Of a DNA stretch of 64,000 nt, positions 33,601 through 44,573 are shown piece after piece. The stretch lies in contig NC_092803.1 in NCBI RefSeq assembly GCF_040954645.1, positions 9,983,230 to 10,047,229 of the forward strand, read 5' to 3'. Numbering within the stretch: the first letter of the stretch is position 1; every line of letters begins with the position of its first letter. The DNA is from Diabrotica undecimpunctata. Its lineage: Eukaryota > Arthropoda > Insecta > Coleoptera > Chrysomelidae. The notes under the pieces were generated by a model. The model had not been told where the DNA came from, ran no database searches, and saw only the letters and a program-made list of their open reading frames with translations. The translations under genes and the position numbers were made by a program.

Positions 33601-34269
33601 TCTTAATACATAGAGTGAGATAAAGAAATGTAAACAATATTTGTATCTTCCAATAATTAAGAAACATGGGGACATCAAAAACATATATGAACTAAGGATT
33701 CATTTGTTTTGAAAAGAACAAACTAATAAAATAGATAATTGCATTACACATATCTTAAGATCCCAATAAATAAAATATTACAGGAAATGGATTAAGAAAA
33801 CCTCTGACTATGAATCGTTGAAGGCATAATTGCAGAAATGTCCAATGTTACTGTATTCAAAATATTTTGCAAGACGTTATTAACATTGAAAAGCAGTGAA
33901 ACTTCAAAAAATGGAAGTACTAGTAACAAATTAAATATTTTGTCTATCAAATAGTTAATCAATGGAAAATATAATTCATATAACATTAATGAATATTGTT
34001 AGTAACCTCACAATTAGACAAGAGTCCAGATCAAGAAGATTCTTAATACATAAGTTAGATGAGAAAGACAATATTAGGAATGATTTTAACTTAAGACGTA
34101 AAATTCTTAATAACAGTACTTAATCCTAAATACGTTGTTCATTAAAACACCTACATGCTAGTGTATTTGTATTAAGCTCCTTTCTGAATTCCTTGGCAGA
34201 AAATATTCTGTTTTTCTTGACAGGTGTATCTGATTCTTCTGTAAGATTCTGGTTTTTCTTTTTACCCAT
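21675..34269 (-). CDS. URB1: URB1/Npa1-type nucleolar pre-ribosomal-associated protein 1, eight exons
   Basis: Minus-strand exons 34155-34269, 32777-33504, 31701-31864, 31353-31566, 27274-30101, 25488-25819, 25272-25430 and 21675-22534 have consistent GT-AG borders and phases. They sum to 5,400 nt, i.e. 1,799 codons plus stop. Exon 1 starts MGKKKNQNLTEES and contains IFSAKEFRKEL; exon 2 continues LQQFSKAVKESEEYDYIFEY, the conserved N-terminal block of Npa1/URB1. Exon 5 alone encodes about 940 residues of helical, HEAT-like repeats. Exon 6 has FLWDKAAATHYSVRQQLEKA and LYSTITNYPLKCP-type sequence, and exon 8 has LDFSTIPELYTFLHSSDV; both match the conserved C-terminal NopRA1 region. The protein works in the nucleolus in early 60S subunit assembly. 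It is shorter than the human protein (about 2,270 residues). The reading frame is intact despite transposon insertions in introns 1-2, 4, 5 and 7. Confidence 0.88.
22985..24595 (+). mobile_element. LINE with internal deletion (URB1 intron 7)
   Basis: 5' UTR-like sequence (GGAGAAACCACTGCATTA at about 23170) leads into an APE-endonuclease start, GRWNVKSMYQPGKMHNIL and NINILGVSEIWWLNS (23380-23490). A deletion after RSGVVMDV joins it to the RT: IKRRVRQGCVLSPLLFNVYS and INNIRYADDTIIIADN (YADD about 23815-23830). 24003-24524 gives the C-terminal LYGIEAWTLNASITKKLEAF, QYLGHVMRNERYNILQLII and SWLRNGM. The tail AGAAGAAGAAGAAAC ends it near 24595. It lies antisense to the host gene. Confidence 0.88.
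25980..26640 (+). mobile_element. LINE C-terminal fragment (URB1 intron 5)
   Basis: Plus-strand frames give KLRVYETVIRPRVMYASETW, ERKVLRKIFARIKTAGNIWR and ILRMYGKPAI, then SEIGVRNWREKARNRKKWRK. The 3' end GGGGCCTACAAGGCCTTATA near 26592 resembles the tail of the 38720-40760 LINE. No RT active site. Confidence 0.75.
30290..30900 (-). mobile_element. Ty3/gypsy-type integrase fragment (URB1 intron 4)
   Basis: The minus strand reads GTTTVPQIVLPKTYVKDVLA, then RFHNSRSGDHFGINRTL, CVNWCILPTFAEWRQQCDLC, ITKTPPERVSVVILGPFPVT and GNKYLIFAMDYFPK. This is the HHCC zinc-binding domain of a retrotransposon integrase followed by the start of the catalytic core. Two stops lie between the His and Cys pairs. 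No LTRs or other pol domains were seen, so it is an isolated fragment. Confidence 0.85.
31902..32508. mobile_element. MITE-like element with ~70-bp inverted repeats (URB1 intron 2)
   Basis: The left arm 31902-31970 (TAGAAATAT, GGCTATTAACACTACAATTT, then ACAGGGTGCTCCAAAGAG) is matched in reverse by 32437-32508. No coding capacity. A perfect 16-bp hairpin (TTAAAGCTTACAAATT at 32330-32345 with 32349-32364, loop GGA) lies inside. Confidence 0.75.
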
Positions 34270-34893
34270 TTTCACTTATTGAATAATAAATGATTTTTAA
34301 ATTTCAATGTATGTGTAATATTACAGAACAAATCGTCAACCAACAATATAAACCAAAGTCGATGTAAACATAACCTAACTAAACCACGTTGCCGAACATA
34401 ATGTCAGATTCTTCTTCATTTTTTAGATGTAAGCCCATGAAGTATGTTTTTTATCAAAGAATCGACTCATCCAGCGAAGACTGTACTAACTCATTTTTTT
34501 TTTTCGAATAAACCAAGATAAAGTTTTGATTAATGGAAAAAATCGGGGATTCTTATTTACTGAATTGTTTTTATATTTAACCAATGTGTTTACCGTATTG
34601 CTCCATTTGTGTTTTTAAACATGTCAATGTTTTTTCTCTATCTGGTTTTTGAATGAGTTATATAATATTCGCTGGAAAAAAATCGGGAATATAAATAATA
34701 CATACCATCGTTTTGTGAAACTGTATTTATGATTTAAGTCAACATAGAAGTTAAATTACAAAATATTATAAACAAACGTCATCGTTTGCAGTAATTTCAT
34801 ATTTTTATGATCAGAATGTATAGTTCCATAAAAGCCATGGTACCTACATAGTAGGAATCTTTCCAGTATCGCAAACCCATAATAACCCAGTTA

Positions 34894-35533
34894 TTATCTC
34901 TTACCTATTGGAAAAAAATTTGTGTATACTTTAGATAGAAATTTGTCAATACGAGATGGAAGTCCCCTTTTTGCTTTTGTTAGATCACACGTGTTAGAAT
35001 CGAAACTTAAATCATACTTAAAAAAAAACAACATTTTGATCATTCCTTTTCCATTGTCAGTTTTCCAATTTTTGTTGTCAATAAGGCTTTTGAAATCTAG
35101 GAAGTCTTCTTGTGACACTTCTGTTACACTATATACTTTTCCGATAGTTTTGGCCATTCTTATCAAAGTAATCCATTGCTCAGGAACATACAAGACCGAC
35201 TGACGTTTTTTCGCGTTTTCAATTACAGCATACATGCTGTCTCTCTCATTTTGGGTGTGTCCTTTCTCTAAAAATCTATGAGTACCTAATACTAATTTGG
35301 AAATAGATAGCTGCATAAGCAAACATTAAAAATATGGTGGGGTTTCTGTTTTGCCCACCACAGTTATCCGAATAGAAGATAAGTGATTTAATTCCCTTAA
35401 AGTCTGAAGTATTTACACTATGTAGGACTGTGCAAGGAATGTGCCAGGCATGAGCTAGGAAAATATTGTTTGAAAAGATTGTCCGATGTCGGGTACGGAC
35501 CGTTCCCACTCCGAACACTTGTAGTGAGAACAA
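34894..35533 (-). pseudogene. DUF7869-type transposon-like protein fragment
   Basis: Minus strand. 35276-35533 gives SDFKGIKSLIFYSDNCGGQN. 34894-35322 gives THRFLEKGHTQNERDSMYAV and IPV-type downstream sequence including YVPEQWITLIRMAKT. The DNCGGQN and GHTQNERDSM boxes are shared by many insect repeat-associated DUF7869 proteins. A frame change separates the two parts and neither end is complete. 34300-34890, between it and the URB1 start, shows no recognised gene. Confidence 0.65.
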
Positions 35534-36530
35534 ACCGTCGCTAAACCCATTTAAATAACGTTAAAGTAATTTGGCAGGTCTCGGGCAAGGCACAACATGC
35601 CTGGCGCTATAGTGAGAATAGGCCTTCTTCGATGGACGAGTCGATATATAAAAAAAATAGTCTATATTCTTTGCTTTGTTTTTATGGATAGGTGCTAAGC
35701 ACTTTTTTATTATTGTTTATTTTGTATGTAGGTACAGTGAGTCTCATCATTTTATGACTTTTGACTCAATATCTTTATACATTACTGTTTTAAAGAGATT
35801 TTTGGCGCTATATCTTTCTCTCTCTATCCCTCACACACACACAACAAATAAAAATAACTAACAAATGAAGAAATACATTAATTTTACAAAATAGCAATGG
35901 AATCTGTTAAGATTTTTGCAAATAAAAAAGTACGATGGTATACTCAATGCATTTTAATTCATGTAAAAAAGTACAATGACACTCTTTTAACAATGACAAT
36001 AAAATATTTAAATTGGGTAAATACATAAAAAAGCGCTACAAATAAATATAAACGGTTACGAACAAAAAAAATCGCGAAAATAGATTTTTATTCTGGAATA
36101 TTCATTGTAGATTTAAATGTATAGTGTCTGGTTGCTTAGCATAGTACAACACATCGATGGCTAAAGTGTAAAACCCATTAAGTCGAATTTTATAAATTTT
36201 ACAGGAGAGACAAAAATCTGATTACTTTTTTTAATAAGGCGTTCCCGTTTTGGTGTTAGCCATATAAAATATTATAATTGCATCTATTTTTAATCCTATG
36301 CAAGTACATTAAATTGGATTTGATTTTTCAAAAAAAAAATCGACTTACGAAGTTTTGTTGTATTTTTTTTTAAATAATTTTTCAACTCGCGATGTTTTGA
36401 TATGAAAAGTTTTATCTGGTTAAGGATTTTAATACAATATTTTGTTTAATTAGATGATTAAAAAATATTAATGAAACAATACGAACACAACTAAAAACTT
36501 TATTCGACAGAATTACAAAAAAAAATTGAG

Positions 36531-37305
36531 TTAGTGAGATAAGTTGTCGTAGAATAGCCTAAAATCTTCTGGAATATAGTTTTTTAATTCTTGAAGGTGT
36601 TTAAATTTATCAGTAGAGGAGCGAGATTTTTTATCTTGACTTGCTCTTGTATGCCTTGGTAATGGTGTCCAATGGTCCTGATATAATAATATATACTCAA
36701 TCACACCATCACAATGGTATGCCAGTGCTCTGAGATCAGTTACTTTAGGATCTCCCTTGGTATTGCCAGAACGAACTGAAGAAAATGTTTTGATTACCGA
36801 GTAATCTTTAATTAAGGAATAATTTAAGTAGTCAACTTCATAAGGATCTTTTGCCTTAGCAGACCTACAAATGTCAACATAGCATCCCGGTACATACACG
36901 ACACGATTTCTAAGTTTACGCTCAATACACGCATGAATTAGTCACACTCCATTTGAGTATGACCCTGTTCTAGATAATATTGAAATATTTCAACACCTGA
37001 TGTTCTTGATAAGTAAGAAAGAGCATTCGAAAGCGTAACGTTTCGAGTTTGCTAGCAGCATCCGTCGCTGAAGCAAACAACGGATTTAGTAGCCGGAGAT
37101 AAATTTCTTTTAATATAATCTATGATAATGAAAGTGAACTCGTTTGCTTCAACCCCACCTGAATCCTCATGCCATACATAGCAATGGCCTTTGCCAGTGG
37201 ACAAATATAGAAGCTATAATTGTGAACATTTAGCTTCATTTTATAATATGCAGCTGATACTTGTAATCTTGGTGCTGTTAATATTGCCTGTGCATCCATA
37301 GTCAA
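36531..37305 (-). pseudogene. DUF7869-type transposon-like protein fragment
   Basis: The minus-strand frame 37120-37305 reads MDAQAILTAPRLQVSAAYYK and LNVHNYSFYICPLAKA, the segment that precedes the DNCxGQN box in this family. 36531-36899 reads YVPGCYVDICRSAKAK and HLQELKNYIPEDFRLFYDNL, its C-terminal end. The middle is degraded. 35540-36520 is AT-rich with no recognised gene. Confidence 0.55.
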
Positions 37306-37318
37306 AACAAATTTACTG

Positions 37319-37555
37319 TTAATTACTATTTAACTGGGAATAAGCCACAATTAAAGGTTAAAATACGTTTATTGACGTTTCAATTTCCACTTCGGAAATC
37401 GTTCTCAAAATACAAACATTAGTAAATTATTGTAAATTTAAATTTAAACATTAGTAAATTGTATTTTGAGAACGATTTCCGAAGTGGAAATTGAAACGTC
37501 AATAAACGTATTTTAACCTTTAATTGTGGCTTATTCCCAGTTAAATAGTAATTAA
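37319..37555. mobile_element. Foldback MITE with ~97-bp arms and hammerhead-like remnant
   Basis: Arms 37319-37415 and 37459-37555 are near-perfect inverted copies around a 43-bp centre that repeats ACATTAGTAAATT. On the plus strand the right arm has stem GATTTCC/GGAAATT followed by GAAACGTC (37493-37500), and ends with GTGGCTTATTCCC. The same signature is in the array at 57.9-58.3 kb. Confidence 0.85.
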
Positions 37556-37736
37556 TTTAAAATGCCACAAGAAAATAGCTTCAGAACAATATAAATTTAC
37601 TGTTGTCCTTACTAGCCTCTTCTTTTAATTTTTCCTTTTTAGCACGAGCTTAATTTTTTTTTTCTCCAAATGCTGCTGAAACTGTTCATCATTTATTTTG
37701 CCGACAAAATGCCCAGTGCAAGTGTTGCACTGATCG

Positions 37737-37738
<2 letters not shown>

Positions 37739-37791
<53 letters not shown>
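37739..37791. repeat. (TA)n microsatellite
   Basis: Uninterrupted TA dinucleotides over about 50 bp. Confidence 0.97.
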
Positions 37792-37797
<6 letters not shown>

Positions 37798-38719
37798 TTC
37801 ACACTCCGAAATTTTCAGTTACTAAGTAGAAAAAAATATGATAAGTTTTTGGACCATAACTCCTTCAATTTTCATGCTATCACAATTTATAAAAAACCAT
37901 TGTAAAGGCAATTAAGAGAGTTACAACATCCTTTATTTCAATATATAGTAAAAAATCTTTTTCTAAAACGGTGAATGGTTAAAGGGCTTAAGAGAGGCTG
38001 TGATTGCGCTGCCACGCGCTCTTTAAACAGTCATCTCCGTCAATTTTTGTTTGACAGAAAAAACAAAGAAACCAAAGTGTGTGTCAGAAAAATACCTAAA
38101 TTTTTTATCTGCACACTTTTATACGTATCTGTCGTCACTTTTGAGATATTATGGAAAAAATGTGGTTTTTTTTTTTAAATTAAAATTTTTTTTTAATCGT
38201 GACTTTTTTGAAAAATATGTGTCCTGAAGCAGCCAAACTAATACAATCTATTAAACTCTTTATAATAAAGTTAATTCTAGGCGGAATACGATTAATTTTA
38301 ATTTTGGTGGAAATGGCACTTATGAAACCCATTGATTTAAAAGAAAAAACATTAGATGCTCCTCTTATTTGCAATACAGCTCACTTATTTTACGTGCAAA
38401 AGACTTTTAATAAAGCTCATTTTAAAGCTTATTTCAAGCACTACAAAACCCTTGTTTATTAGAATGCCTAAAATGCATCTGCTCGCCGCTAGATGGCATT
38501 GGCCACATCGATTAAATTTCATACAGAATAAAAAACGGCTTTGATCTTTATTATCTAGCTTAATATTGCACATAGAATACTTTATAAAAAACCAAATTGT
38601 TCATTTTTTTACCTGCTACAATTTTGTTTTTTATAAAATTTTCGATAAAACGTATATTTTTGGAGATATTTGCAAAAAACCGATGAAAAAGGTGAAAAAA
38701 TTGCGAATTTTCAATTGCC

Positions 38720-40760
38720 AATAACTTGAAAAGTATTGGATTTTTTGAAAAACTTTATAGAAACACTATAAAGGAAGCTAGGTCGAAGAACATACCAAGA
38801 ACAAAAAGATTTAGAAAAAACCAGTGGTTCAATGACGAATGCAGAACAGATTTAAAAAAAAAGATCAGATTTGAGATTAAAAAGTTTACGTTCGCAAAAA
38901 CAAGACGACATAGAAAGGTATGCCCGTACAACGAAAAAATGTAAAGAGAATTCTAAGGGAGCGGAAACGAAAGTATATGGATAATAAAATTAAGCGCATT
39001 GAAGAAAATTACAAGAAAATGAAATAAAATTTTTTATAAAGAAGTAAAATACATTAAAACTGGGTACCAGAGAAGAACGATTAATGTAAAAGATAAGCAA
39101 GGAAACCTGATAGTGGATGAAGACCAAATATGTGAAAGGTAAAAAGAATATTTCGAAGAGGTACTAAATGACGAAGTGACTACTGAAGAAAATTGTTATG
39201 TTTCTAGACCTCAAGTAGTAACAGAAGAAATACCAAAGTCCACAAGAGAAGAAATTGAAGAAATAATAAAAGATATGAAAAACCAAAAAAGTCCCGGGGA
39301 GAGCGGCATTGTGGCAGAGAACATAAAATATGGAGGAGAGGTCTTAATAAACAAACTTGGTGATCTAATACTAGAAGTATGGGATGCCGAAGAAATGCCT
39401 CAAGAATAAGTCGATTATAATTCCTATACACAAAAAGGGAGATAGAACTGAATGCGTAAACTATAAAGGAATATCCTTATTAGAAGTAATGTATAAAGTA
39501 CTCGCCATACTAATTAAAAAACGATTGGAAATAAATAAAATAAAAAATATAGAGAAGAATCTAGGAGAATACCAGAGAGGATTTCGGAGAGGAAGATCAA
39601 CAACCGATCAAATTTTTATGCTAAAACAAATCCTGATCAATTGCTATGAATACAACATTTCAGCACAAGCACTTTTCATTGATTACAAAGCTGCCTACGA
39701 TACAATAGACATAAATAAGTTAATAGAAACACTAAAAGAATTCCAAGTGCCAGAAAAAATAATAAGATTGGTAAAAATGACAATTAGACAAACCATTTGT
39801 GCTGTGAGATGCAACGGTACAGTCTCAGAAGAATTCGAAGTGAAAAAAGGTGTTCGCCAAGGAGACCCGTTGCCTACATTGCTATTCAATATAGTTCTAA
39901 AAAAAATTGTAAGGATTAGTGGGATAAATAGGTCCGGAACTATTTTATACAAGGAGCACCAATGCTTAGCATACACTGATGATGTGGTTCTCATTGCAAG
40001 AAATAGAAAAGAACTATCAATTATAACAAAAAGACTGATTCGGGAAAGCTCTAAAATGGGACTGAAAGTTAATATTAATAAATCGAAGTAAATGGAGATC
40101 TCGAGCAAAAAAGGAATAAGCACCAGGGGATCCTTTAAATTGGAGGTGGAGAATGGATCAGTTGTAGAATTCGAGAAGGTGGATGAATATATGTACTTAG
40201 GTACTCTTAGGAAATCAACCTGAGACTGACCAAGAGCAACAGGTGTGCTGGAGTCATAAGCAAAATAATTAAGACCAAAGATATATCTCGTAATACAAAA
40301 ATAAGAGTATACAAAACTATAATTAGACCCACAATGCTATACGCTGCGGAGACATGGACTATGAAAAAAACCGTACAGAACACATTGGAAGCATGGGAAA
40401 GAAAGATACTTCGCAGAATATTTGGTGGAAAAGTAGCAGAGGGAGAATGGAGAAGACGAACTAATGCAGAAGTGTATCATTTGTATGCTAACCCTACAAT
40501 AACAAAATTGGTGAAAAAACGTAGACTAGAATGGCTCGGCCATCTAGAAAGAATGCAAGGTAATAGACTAGTCAAGAATATTGCTTGGAGAGTACCTGAG
40601 GGCAAAAAAAGAGAGGAAGACCAAGAACGAAATGGAGAGATGTAGTGATGGAAAATGTCAGATAGATGGAAATCAGAGCTTGGAAGCTGTTAGCTAAGAA
40701 TAGAAAACGATGGAAATTATCCATCCAGCAATGGGCCTAAAAGGCCTGTTAACGCTGTAC
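38720..40760 (+). mobile_element. LINE reverse transcriptase relic with YTDD box
   Basis: 38726-38944 (PRTKRFRKNQWFNDECRTDL) is the linker after the endonuclease. 39176-39409 (EIEEIIKDMKNQKSPGESGI) starts the RT. 39384-40091 contains IIPIHKKGDRTECVNYKGIS, GFRRGRSTTDQIFMLKQIL, FIDYKAAYDTIDINKLIETL, VRQGDPLPTLLFNIVL and LAYTDDVVLIARN. 40334-40645 is the C-terminus, with YAAETWTMKKTVQNTLEAW and EWLGHLERMQGNRLVK. The active site is YTDD rather than YADD. Several stops and frame changes are present. The 3' end GGGCCTAAAAGGCCTGTTAA near 40734 precedes a TA tract. Confidence 0.88.
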
Positions 40761-40770
40761 ATACATACAT

Positions 40771-40787
40771 ACATACATATATATATA

Positions 40788-40867
<80 letters not shown>

Positions 40868-40883
40868 ATATATATATATATAC

Positions 40884-40968
<85 letters not shown>
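40771..40968. repeat. (TA)n microsatellite, left of PLE
   Basis: About 200 bp of TA dinucleotides with rare interruptions, preceded by a short (CATA)n run at 40757-40780. Confidence 0.97.
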
Positions 40969-40971
<3 letters not shown>

Positions 40972-41066
40972 AAGAAATTTAATCTTTGCAGATAAGTTAA
41001 ATAGTAAACTCTTAAATATTGGGGAAATCTGCAAGAAAGACTCTAATGAGTATTAATTGTTTCGCC

Positions 41067-41105
41067 GAACGTTTTCGCCAAAGAGAATTAATTTGGCTTC
41101 TTCAG
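41067..41105 (-). ncRNA. Minimal hammerhead-like core, left PLE terminus
   Basis: Minus-strand mirror of 42752-42790: CTGAAGA, stem II GCCAAA/TTTGGC, GAAAACGTTC. The helix III half-site AACGTT is a palindrome. Confidence 0.5.
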
Positions 41106-41660
41106 GGCTGAAAGAGAATAAATTATAATTAGCTACCATATATTATCTATTAAAACATTATTGATCTTACCGTAACTTAGAATTGTAGAGTTAGAATATT
41201 AAAAAACTTTGCTAGTAACATAGTGGTGTTTTTTGTTACTATGTGCAAAAAAAAGTTTTTTTTAAGGTTTGAAATGTATGGTAGCTTTGAACTTAACACG
41301 CAAAGGTATACCCAAGGTTAATCGAAAAACCCAATGTAACTACATTTAAAAGGAGGTAATTCTTTGAATTGTCGGCAATAACTAAATTTTTGATTTTTAG
41401 AAAGTTTAAAAGTGAGGTTCTGTTTTAGCCAGAACGCAAGCGCTGACAAATTCAGTAGTTCTTATGAATCTTTATGTCGTTAAGGTTCATTGGTAAAAAA
41501 CGAATGAAATTAAATCCCAGTATAGGGAAATATTATTTTGATTTTCTTTATTTAATTATATTCTATTGTTCATGCATTATTATATCTTATTGAGATGTAT
41601 CTAAGAAAAGCAAGGGAAAGTTATCTTTTTTAGTTAATGAAAATTAATTATAAAGGTAGG

Positions 41661-42660
41661 TTAGTTGTTAATGGATATATCAGTCAAGTTGGTTATCTGT
41701 GATGTTGTATTGTTCTTGGTATCTGATTTAAGTAAGAAGTGGTATATATCGCTTAGATTCTTAATGTCACTCTTAACATTAATGGAGAAATCGTTAAGGA
41801 AAATATAAGACATTTCGATGAACTCTCTTTTAGATTTATTGTTCTCACGGTGGAGAATTGTAGTGTTCTTATAGTCCATGAGATGACCAGTGGAATGGAC
41901 ATGTTTGGCTAATGCACAACGGTCAGGGTGAAGTCAAGAATCACTTTTGTGTAGTGTAATACGTGATTTCAGTAATTGAGATGTTTGACCGATATAGGAA
42001 TTGTTGCAAGAGAGACATGGAATGTTGTAGACAATGTTACTAAGCCTATCTATGGGAGTCTTATCTTTTATCTTAGAATAAAGATTATTAATTGTTAGGG
42101 CTGATCTACAAGCCACATTAAGTTTATTGTTGTTATTATTATTACCAAAGCTATTTTCAACACTTTTCAGAATCCTTGTTAACCCCGGAGTGATATCTCT
42201 GAAATATTTGGTAATGAAAAATATTTGTTGATAGGAGTATCCGAGACTGGGTTCCCACTTAAGACATCAGGATCAGCATTGTTAGTCGCGAAGGAAGGTG
42301 AAATATCTTCGTTATGGATAGTATTAAACAAAATCTTATTCACTAATGGTGTTGGATAAGCGTTTGAAATAAAAAGTTTCTGTAGGATTTGTAGATTTTT
42401 TGTATGAAATGAAGGATCTGATAGTTTTATTACTCTATTTTTCATCTGTTTGATTAAGTTGACTTTGGTAGAATTATTATGGTATGAGTGGTAGTTAAGG
42501 TATCTACCAGAATGGGTCGGTTTTTGATACCAATCTATTTTAATGTTGTTGTTTTCCCTGATCATTATTATGTCGAGAAAGGGGACGGACCAATTACCAT
42601 CTTCCCTCTCTATAGTGAACTGGATGTAGGGGTCATAACCATTAAAAGTATCTATCATCT
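41661..42660 (-). pseudogene. PLE polyprotein C-terminus: RT connector and GIY-YIG endonuclease
   Basis: Minus strand. 42179-42658 reads YIQFTIEREDGNWSVPFLDI and IDWYQKPTHSGRYLNYHS, the PLE RT C-terminal block. 41934-42116 reads VYNIPCLSCNNSYIGQTSQL and LLKSRITLHKSD, which carries the GIY-YIG motif as S-Y-I-G with the PLE-specific preceding CxxC. 41661-41879 continues HLMDYKNTTILHRENNKSKR and EFIEMSYIF, with the conserved downstream Glu. Frame changes near 42170 and 41930 break it. Confidence 0.88.
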
Positions 42661-42751
42661 ACCTTGTAAAGTTCCCTGTAAAAGTTCATCTACCTTGTCA
42701 TTGGGTATAGATAATATATGGTAGCTAATTATAATTTATTCTCTTTCAGCC

Positions 42752-42790
42752 CTGAAGAAGCCAAATTAATTCTCTTTGGCGAAAACGTTC
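42752..42790 (+). ncRNA. Minimal hammerhead-like core, right PLE terminus
   Basis: CTGAAGA (42752-42758), stem II GCCAAA (42760-42765) with TTTGGC (42775-42780), GAAA (42781-42784), then ACGTTC, giving a UUC triplet with helix III palindrome AACGTT. A three-pair stem I is possible between GCC before and GGC after. This matches the minimal hammerheads reported in PLE flanking repeats. Confidence 0.55.
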
Positions 42791-42850
42791 GGCGAAACAA
42801 TTGATACTCATTAAAGTCTTTCTTGCAGATTTCCCCAATATTTAAGAGTT

Positions 42851-43060
<210 letters not shown>

Positions 43061-43610
43061 GTGTACTATTGGGTAACAATGTAATTTGAAATTGTAACAA
43101 TGCTTTTAACAAAACAATTATTCATATGTTTAATTGTTCTCTAGTCATCAACCGCATAAAGTTTTCTTTTATTAACATCACGGGGAGGAATATATTTTGA
43201 AAAACTACGTAAAATATTTTGTAATTTGTTCAGTTATGTGTAGACGTTTGTCAGCATTCGCGACTGATTTGTAGGCTTGAATATATTGGTTTTCGCTCAG
43301 TTTATTAAAGCTTTATTTTCACAGTTATATTTTATTTGTTAGAATCGACGGATTTTTATTGCTGACTTATAAGGTAATATTGTTTCTATTTCTTTTTTAA
43401 TTATTTGGATGTAATTGTCTTAATAATTAAGTTTATCTTCTGTATAAATTGCGATCACTTATATCAGCAAACTTTACGTCAATTTTTGTTGTTATATATA
43501 AACTAGTGATTTTGCCCGTCACCATCCAACGGAGGATCCAATCAATTACCGTCTACAGTCACTCCGCTCAATTTTTTCTGTCTAGGTGGTAGTTCAGATT
43601 TCTTTCCTAG

Positions 43611-44201
43611 ATGGCGTCGTTAGTTTCCTGGACAAACAATGTGACCTGTCATCATAGCCTTTTATATATGTCTTTGAGTAAAGTGATTTACAGCTTTAGA
43701 GTTCTAAAAAAATACATGAATAGTAACTCATTAAAAACAGTGTATCATGCTAGTTTTGAAGCAAAATTTAGATATGGTCTAATAAATTTTGGCCACAGTA
43801 GGGACATAAATAATGTATTTCTTGTTCAGAAAAAAATAATCAGAGTTATGTTTGACTTAAAAAGTAGGAAATCATGTAGAGGGCATTTTAGGAGTAATAA
43901 TATTTTAACAGTTTACGCTGTATTTATTCAAGAATGCTTACTGTTTCTATATAAGAATAAAATCCTCTTTAGGAACTTTGAGCCCAATAGTATAGTAAAT
44001 ACCAGGTTATATAATTATAAAATTCCAATACACAGGTTAAGTATAACAGAAAAAAACGCTCTTTATTGCTGCATCAAATTGTTTAATAAACTGCCTGAAC
44101 CCATTAAAAGGGAGGAAAGATTAAGTTTGTATAAACATCAAATATTTAAATTACTGGTAGCTCTTGAGCCATATTCTGTGGAGGACTATTTGTATATGTA
44201 A
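43611..44201 (+). mobile_element. LINE C-terminal ORF fragment, open over 196 codons
   Basis: The open frame reads YSFRVLKKYMNSNSLKTVYH, FEAKFRYGLINFGHSRDINN, VFLVQKKIIRVMFDLK, SCRGHFRSNNILTVYAVFI, ECLLFLYKNKILF and LFNKLPEPIKREERLSLYKH. This is the post-RT C-terminal region of Jockey/CR1-type LINEs. It is 5'-truncated, since no RT motif precedes it, yet free of stops, so the insertion is probably recent. 43060-43490 shows no recognised gene. Confidence 0.82.
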
Positions 44202-44573
44202 CGGTTAGGAATAAGTAAATAATATTTTTGTTTGTGACACTGTTTTTTTTTTAAATAATTTTATGTTCACGGAATGTATATTATTTTCTAAAAATAAAGA
44301 TATTGTTATGTTATGTTATAGATAGATATTGTTTTGACATCTACAACTGGTGTATTTTTGTGCTTTACATGTAATTTTCATATCTTTCAGTACTTAGTAT
44401 CGTACCGAAGAAGTACTTAGAACGGTACTTAGAACATCATGTGTTAAGACATCTGAGTCATTTTTAGAATAAATACATATGTTGTTTGTTTACAACGTGC
44501 ACAGTACAACATACAGTATATACAAAGACTCGATTTCATAAAATATACATACATTTTCAAATTTTAGGTAAAA

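Noticed and set aside
33792..33986. 64-codon minus-strand frame in URB1 intron 1
   Set aside because: No recognisable domain; probably intronic repeat debris.
38199..38462. 87-codon plus-strand frame (MTFLKNMCPEAAKLIQ...) as a gene
   Set aside because: No recognised family, no splice or transcript signals, strongly AT-driven composition; kept as unexplained.
39695..40123. 142-codon minus-strand open frame
   Set aside because: Antisense shadow of the YTDD LINE coding region on the plus strand.
40694..41034. Open frames of alternating Ile and Tyr on both strands (also 42729-43089)
   Set aside because: They are translations of TA microsatellites and have no start context or family resemblance.
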